Shown in pieces: positions 59,118 to 64,000 of a DNA stretch of 64,000 nucleotides. Positions within the stretch are counted from its first letter, which is position 1. The number at the start of each line of letters is the position of its first letter. The DNA is from Leptospira sanjuanensis (GTDB lineage: Bacteria; Spirochaetota; Leptospiria; Leptospirales; Leptospiraceae): assembly GCF_022267375.1 (NCBI RefSeq), contig NZ_JAIZBH010000001.1, positions 1,470,001-1,534,000 of the forward strand, given 5' to 3'. Below the pieces are notes generated by a model. That model made no database searches and was not told the DNA's origin. It worked only from the letters and a program-made list of their open reading frames with translations. A program made the position numbers and the translations under genes.

Positions 59118-59444
59118 ATGAATAAATTTACAATTGTTCTGATTGCAGTGATTACTGTCGGGTGCGGTAGGGACCAAAGGCAGAAGCAAGATGTTCTCGT
59201 TCGAAGTGATTTGTCGGATAATAAAACCTCAAGTGAGCATGCGATCTTTCTAAAACAATGTGGAATAAAATTGGACGCTTGTTTTAAGAAATGCAATCAG
59301 GAGAATCCGTATAGTTATTTCGAAAAAGCGACAAGAGAGAAATGCAAAGATGAATGTGCGAATCGGCTTGAAAATAAAGAAGGTTGTTACTTATATTTTC
59401 GATCTTCAAGAGACCATGAGTTCAGGGCTTATTCAACAAGGTAA
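59118..59444 (+). CDS. Cysteine-rich small lipoprotein, family B (B3), 108 aa
   Basis: ATG 59118 behind a GGAA site. Short signal peptide 'KFTIVLIAVITVGC' with a clear lipobox. Mature part: family B frame 'C-x6-C-x3-C' ('KQCGIKLDACFKKC'), then 'C-x3-C', and 'EGC' before 'YLYFRSSR'. Here B comes before A (59464), the reverse of the order behind tips 1 and 2. Confidence 0.78.
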   Translation: MNKFTIVLIAVITVGCGRDQRQKQDVLVRSDLSDNKTSSEHAIFLKQCGIKLDACFKKCNQENPYSYFEKATREKCKDECANRLENKEGCYLYFRSSRDHEFRAYSTR

Positions 59445-59463
59445 TTATAGTTTTAATTACGAA

Positions 59464-59685
59464 ATGATATTTAAAATCTTATCAATTATACTACTTATTT
59501 TTTATACCAAGTGCAATGTTACAAATGACATTTATGAGAAATCTGATGGTAGAGGTGATGATTATGCCAAACGAAAATGTTTTATTGAATGTGTTGAACG
59601 TAGGGTGGCGGTTAATCCGTTGCCAAAGCCCACGGACTATTATGATGCTTGCTGGCCTGTTTATGTTTTGGGATGCTCAAATTGA
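59464..59685 (+). CDS. Small lipoprotein, family A-like (A3), 73 aa
   Basis: ATG 59464, 20 bases after B3. Signal peptide with lipobox 'LLIFYTKC'. The mature part has cysteines in 'KRKCFIEC', then 'YYDACWPVYVLGC' near the end. The last two cysteines and their spacing match A1 and A2; the first part differs. So it is a distant member of family A or a separate small lipoprotein. Confidence 0.6.
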   Translation: MIFKILSIILLIFYTKCNVTNDIYEKSDGRGDDYAKRKCFIECVERRVAVNPLPKPTDYYDACWPVYVLGCSN

Positions 59686-59687
59686 TA

Positions 59688-59969
59688 ATGAGATATAGTA
59701 TATTCATAATAATCTACTTATATACCGTACAAACGTTTGCGTTTGAAGTAAATTTAAGTAGACAATTATTGATTGTCCAAGCTTCTGAAATTGAAAACAG
59801 GGAGAAAATAAAAAAATGTAATAAGGAGTTAGATAAATGCCAAGCGGAATGCTTGCGTATTTATCCTCTTAGAAGAGATTTTAGGCAGGGGAAGTGTCGT
59901 GATTATTGTATTCTTGATTATAAAGATAAATGTGATGTACCTGTTTATATAAAATCAACGCGAATTTAA
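59688..59969 (+). CDS. Cysteine-rich exported protein, family B (B4), 93 aa
   Basis: ATG 59688 two bases after the A3 stop. Signal peptide 'YSIFIIIYLYTVQTFAFE' without a lipid cysteine, so unlike B1-B3 it is probably soluble in the periplasm. The mature part holds the family B frame 'C-x6-C-x3-C' ('KKCNKELDKCQAEC'), 'C-x3-C' ('GKCRDYC') and a final C. Confidence 0.7.
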   Translation: MRYSIFIIIYLYTVQTFAFEVNLSRQLLIVQASEIENREKIKKCNKELDKCQAECLRIYPLRRDFRQGKCRDYCILDYKDKCDVPVYIKSTRI

Positions 59970-60232
59970 TGTGAGTAGATGTGATGAATTTCCCCAAGAA
60001 CTTTTCGTTTGATTTCGCAGGCAAATAAAGGATTTTTAAAAATTCTTGAAAAGCGTTTGCAATGTATTCAAAATATTGAATACTAAGACAAAAGGACCGA
60101 ATTCTCCGAGAATATTCGAGGAATGATTTCGACTGCACCAGCGGTGCGGTGCGGTGCGAAGTTTGTTAGATCTTTTACAACGATTTTCGAAGGAAGGGGA
60201 CCGTCCTTCGAAAAGAAAAAAGTCTGTTTTCA
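59968..60232 (+). repeat. Leader repeat, copy 2 (partner at 44913-45173)
   Basis: Nearly identical to the sequence upstream of E element 1, with a few substitutions and short indels (for example GCGGTGCGGTGCG near 60145). It carries the same terminator-like hairpin near 60184-60214. It shows that whole units (leader, E element, rhs fragment) were duplicated together. Confidence 0.75.
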
Positions 60233-60347
60233 GCGTTAGGGATCGAGCGTGGTCAAGTTATTGAAGTTTCGTAAATATGATGAGAAAGAAAAAACACAAT
60301 AACTTGACCGAAGCGGAGAGCCCGGGTTGCGAAGCAACAACGCCCGG
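60233..60347 (+). repeat. E boundary element, copy 4
   Basis: Matches copy 1, with the TTGC-GAA-GCAA hairpin and ATGATG at 60277. Joined to rhs sequence at the same point as copy 1. Confidence 0.85.
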
Positions 60348-61326
60348 TTTTGGCTACGATGCGTATGGTCGAATTTTGAGCGTAACGTATCCCGGCGAAT
60401 CGAGTGCGAACGAAACGTATGTGTATAACAATACCGGACTCTATGACCTAACAACACTGAGCAACAACGAATCTGTGACTAAGAATACGATCGATACAAC
60501 GAGCGGAAACACAAGCACGACTACGAAATATATCGATCCGCTCGGAAATACGATCCGAACCGAAAGTAACACCGCAGTGAGCGGGATTCTTTCGATTGAA
60601 GAAAGTTTTTACGATTACAACAAAGGGCAACTGATTAAAAAGTCGAACGAGTATTATTCAAACATTGCTCCTCAATATACGTTGTATCAATACAACGATC
60701 CGGACGGAGAATTGTCGACCATTACGGAGCCGCATCCGTTAGGAACGATTCAGACAAACGTTACGCGTTCGGGATTGACCGAAACGAAGAATACGATCTA
60801 TCCCGACGGGCAGACGAAGTCAGAATCGATTACGAAGAATGCACTGGGTCAGGTGACGAGCAAGACGGTGCAGGGAAGAACGATCCAATACGCCTATTCC
60901 CCGTTTGGCGGATATGCGAGTATTACCGACCCGAGCGGACTTGTTACAAGTTTCGGTTACAACTCGGTTGGACAAAGAACTTCGACTCAAGATCCGAATT
61001 CGGGAACTATTTCCTATTCATACGATGCGAATGGGAGACTTTCGAGACAAACGGATGCGAGAGGGAAGTCGGTCAACTTTTCGTATGACCTGATGGGCCG
61101 AAACACTGCACAAACTACAAACGGCCCGGAGGTTCCCGTTCAATTCGTATATGACGATTCTTCGGTTCCGTTTTCTTTGGGCAGGCTTACAAAGGTTACG
61201 GATGAGTCAGGTCAGACTGAATTCCGATACAATCAAAAAGGAAATCAAATTCAAAAGACAAAACGTGTGGATGACATCGTTGCGATCTTTAAAACGGATT
61301 ACGATTCCTTAAACGTAAGCGCCTAA
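60277..61326 (+). pseudogene. 5'- and 3'-truncated rhs cassette 5
   Basis: It starts in E element 4 and joins YD-repeat sequence at the same place as cassette 2. It runs to 61314, where an IS66-family element begins; the frame stops at 61326 in the element's end. The sequence continuing from this point in the other copies (second half of YD repeats, membrane segments, Rhs core, tip) is absent on the far side of the element. The cassette is therefore permanently truncated. Between 60506 and 60595, and between 60718 and 60920, it differs from cassette 2 by clustered, mostly silent changes. Confidence 0.85.
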
Positions 61327-61373
61327 ACAACCGCACCTTTTTCTAATCGTATAAATGTTGTAAACTGTCTTTG

Positions 61374-61651
61374 ATGAAAAAAACGAAAATAGATTGGCCC
61401 AAAGAGTTTGATGACTTTTCAAAGAGTGGACTTTCCCAGCCTCAGTATTGTAAAGAAAGACACCTCAAATACACGACGTTTCGATATCATTGGGAGAGAC
61501 GTTCTAAGCATTCAGAGAAGAACGACTTTGTAGAAATTCCTCCTTCCTCGACAAATTCTCAGTCATTGGTAGAAGCCGAATTTTTGACCCTAAAGATAGA
61601 TACGTCGGGGAAGGCATCGCTCCAAGTAAACGTTCAGTTTAGTTTAGGACG

Positions 61652-61661
<10 letters not shown>
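61374..61661 (+). CDS. tnpA: IS66-family accessory protein TnpA (Orf1), 95 aa
   Basis: Identical in protein to the copy 1 gene at 49014-49301. ATG 61374; the upstream TTG is in frame but less likely. Confidence 0.9.
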
Positions 61662-62002
<341 letters not shown>

Positions 62003-62042
62003 TGTTTGACTCAAGAAAAGAAAGTATTAAGACTGAATCCGA

Positions 62043-63620
<1,578 letters not shown>

Positions 63621-63630
63621 GCGGTTACAA

Positions 63631-63855
63631 ATGAATTATACTGATAATGCAAATAAAGAAAAAATTAAAAATTGCAACATTCGTTTGGGTCGCTGTTTGG
63701 CAAAATGCGATAGTCGATATCCAGAATATTCAAAAGCAATAGACCCCCTCCATGCGGAATGTCGAGATGATTGTGTAATTCGATTAAAAAATGAAGAGGG
63801 TTGCATGATCTTTTATCAGTCAAGCCGTCGAGTAATCCATAAGCCTGGGTGGTAA
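63631..63855 (+). pseudogene. Family B gene B5 without its signal peptide
   Basis: Starts three bases beyond the right end of IS66 copy 2. It keeps the complete family B frame ('KNCNIRLGRCLAKC', 'AECRDDC', 'EEGC', 'FYQSSRR') but no signal peptide. The N-terminal coding part was removed together with the end of cassette 5, or by the event that set the right flank. An ATG at 63631 would give a 74-residue cytoplasmic stub. Confidence 0.7.
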
Positions 63856-63886
63856 GCTTAGTTAAGAAGAACAGGGTCAGTTTCCC

Positions 63887-64000
63887 GCGTTAGGGATCGA
63901 TGCGTGGTCAAGTTATTGGATTTCTGAGAAGCGATGAGAACTAATAAACACAATAACTTGACCGAAGCGGAGAGCCCGGGCCGCGTAGCGGCAACGCCCG
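63887..64000 (+). repeat. E boundary element, copy 5
   Basis: As copies 2 and 3 (CCGC-GTA-GCGG hairpin, CGATGCG in the left part). The window ends exactly at its last G. Confidence 0.85.
63934..64000 (+). CDS. Start of a sixth rhs cassette (runs off the window)
   Basis: ATG 63934 in the loop of E element 5 opens the same in-frame leader as the other cassettes (KHNNLTEAESPGRVAATP). Only about 22 codons are visible. By analogy with copies 2 and 3 it should continue into 'ITETLPDGTK'. Confidence 0.6.
   Translation, partial: MRTNKHNNLTEAESPGRVAATP

Overview
The window is a piece of a Leptospira chromosome. Evidence: spirochaete-style lipoproteins with loose lipoboxes, a large set of Leptospira-type outer-membrane and lipoprotein genes, FG-GAP/Ig-like lipoproteins, a glyQS-type glycyl-tRNA synthetase, and long Rhs/YD-repeat proteins with an SpvB head. 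The backbone looks moderately GC-rich for the genus, and the species cannot be fixed from the sequence alone. No rRNA, tRNA or CRISPR array was found.

Bases 1-8.5 kb: the end of a small membrane protein, a 1459-residue lipoprotein built of eight Ig-like (Big_5/SbsA) domains and seven FG-GAP repeats, a decayed paralogue of it, and an Omp85-family outer-membrane protein. Bases 8.9-18.1 kb: a compact five-gene operon of circularly permuted ATP-grasp, alpha-E and transglutaminase proteins, with one short and one fused ATP-grasp/alpha-E set. Such clusters have been predicted to make or modify peptides. Bases 18.2-36.9 kb are mostly housekeeping and envelope genes: glyQS, a TonB-C membrane protein, a PrsW-like protease, prmA, a PfkB kinase, truA, a DUF2225 protein, an acyltransferase, a biotin carboxylase with its biotinyl carrier, and several lipoprotein/outer-membrane pairs. 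In this copy truA seems to start with AUA.

Bases 37.2-64.0 kb are the accessory part and the most interesting. One complete 2359-residue SpvB/FG-GAP/YD-repeat/Rhs-core protein is followed by at least five 5'-truncated rhs cassettes. Each cassette begins at a roughly 113-base repeat (here called E) that contains a 13-bp inverted repeat and a small hairpin with compensatory base changes. The E repeat supplies an ATG in frame with the rhs fragment. The cassettes end in different C-terminal tips. Each tip is followed by small exported proteins: two cysteine-patterned families (A, about 70-80 residues; B, about 93-125 residues) or Kelch-repeat lipoproteins. Two identical-length IS66-family elements (2314 bp) interrupt cassettes. 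One has a clean 8-bp target duplication. The other has mismatched flanks and has apparently removed the end of a cassette, leaving an orphan B gene. The most economical reading is one expressed rhs gene with a bank of donor tips that recombine through shared YD-repeat and core DNA. Whether the tips are toxins, adhesins or variable antigens is not shown by the sequence.
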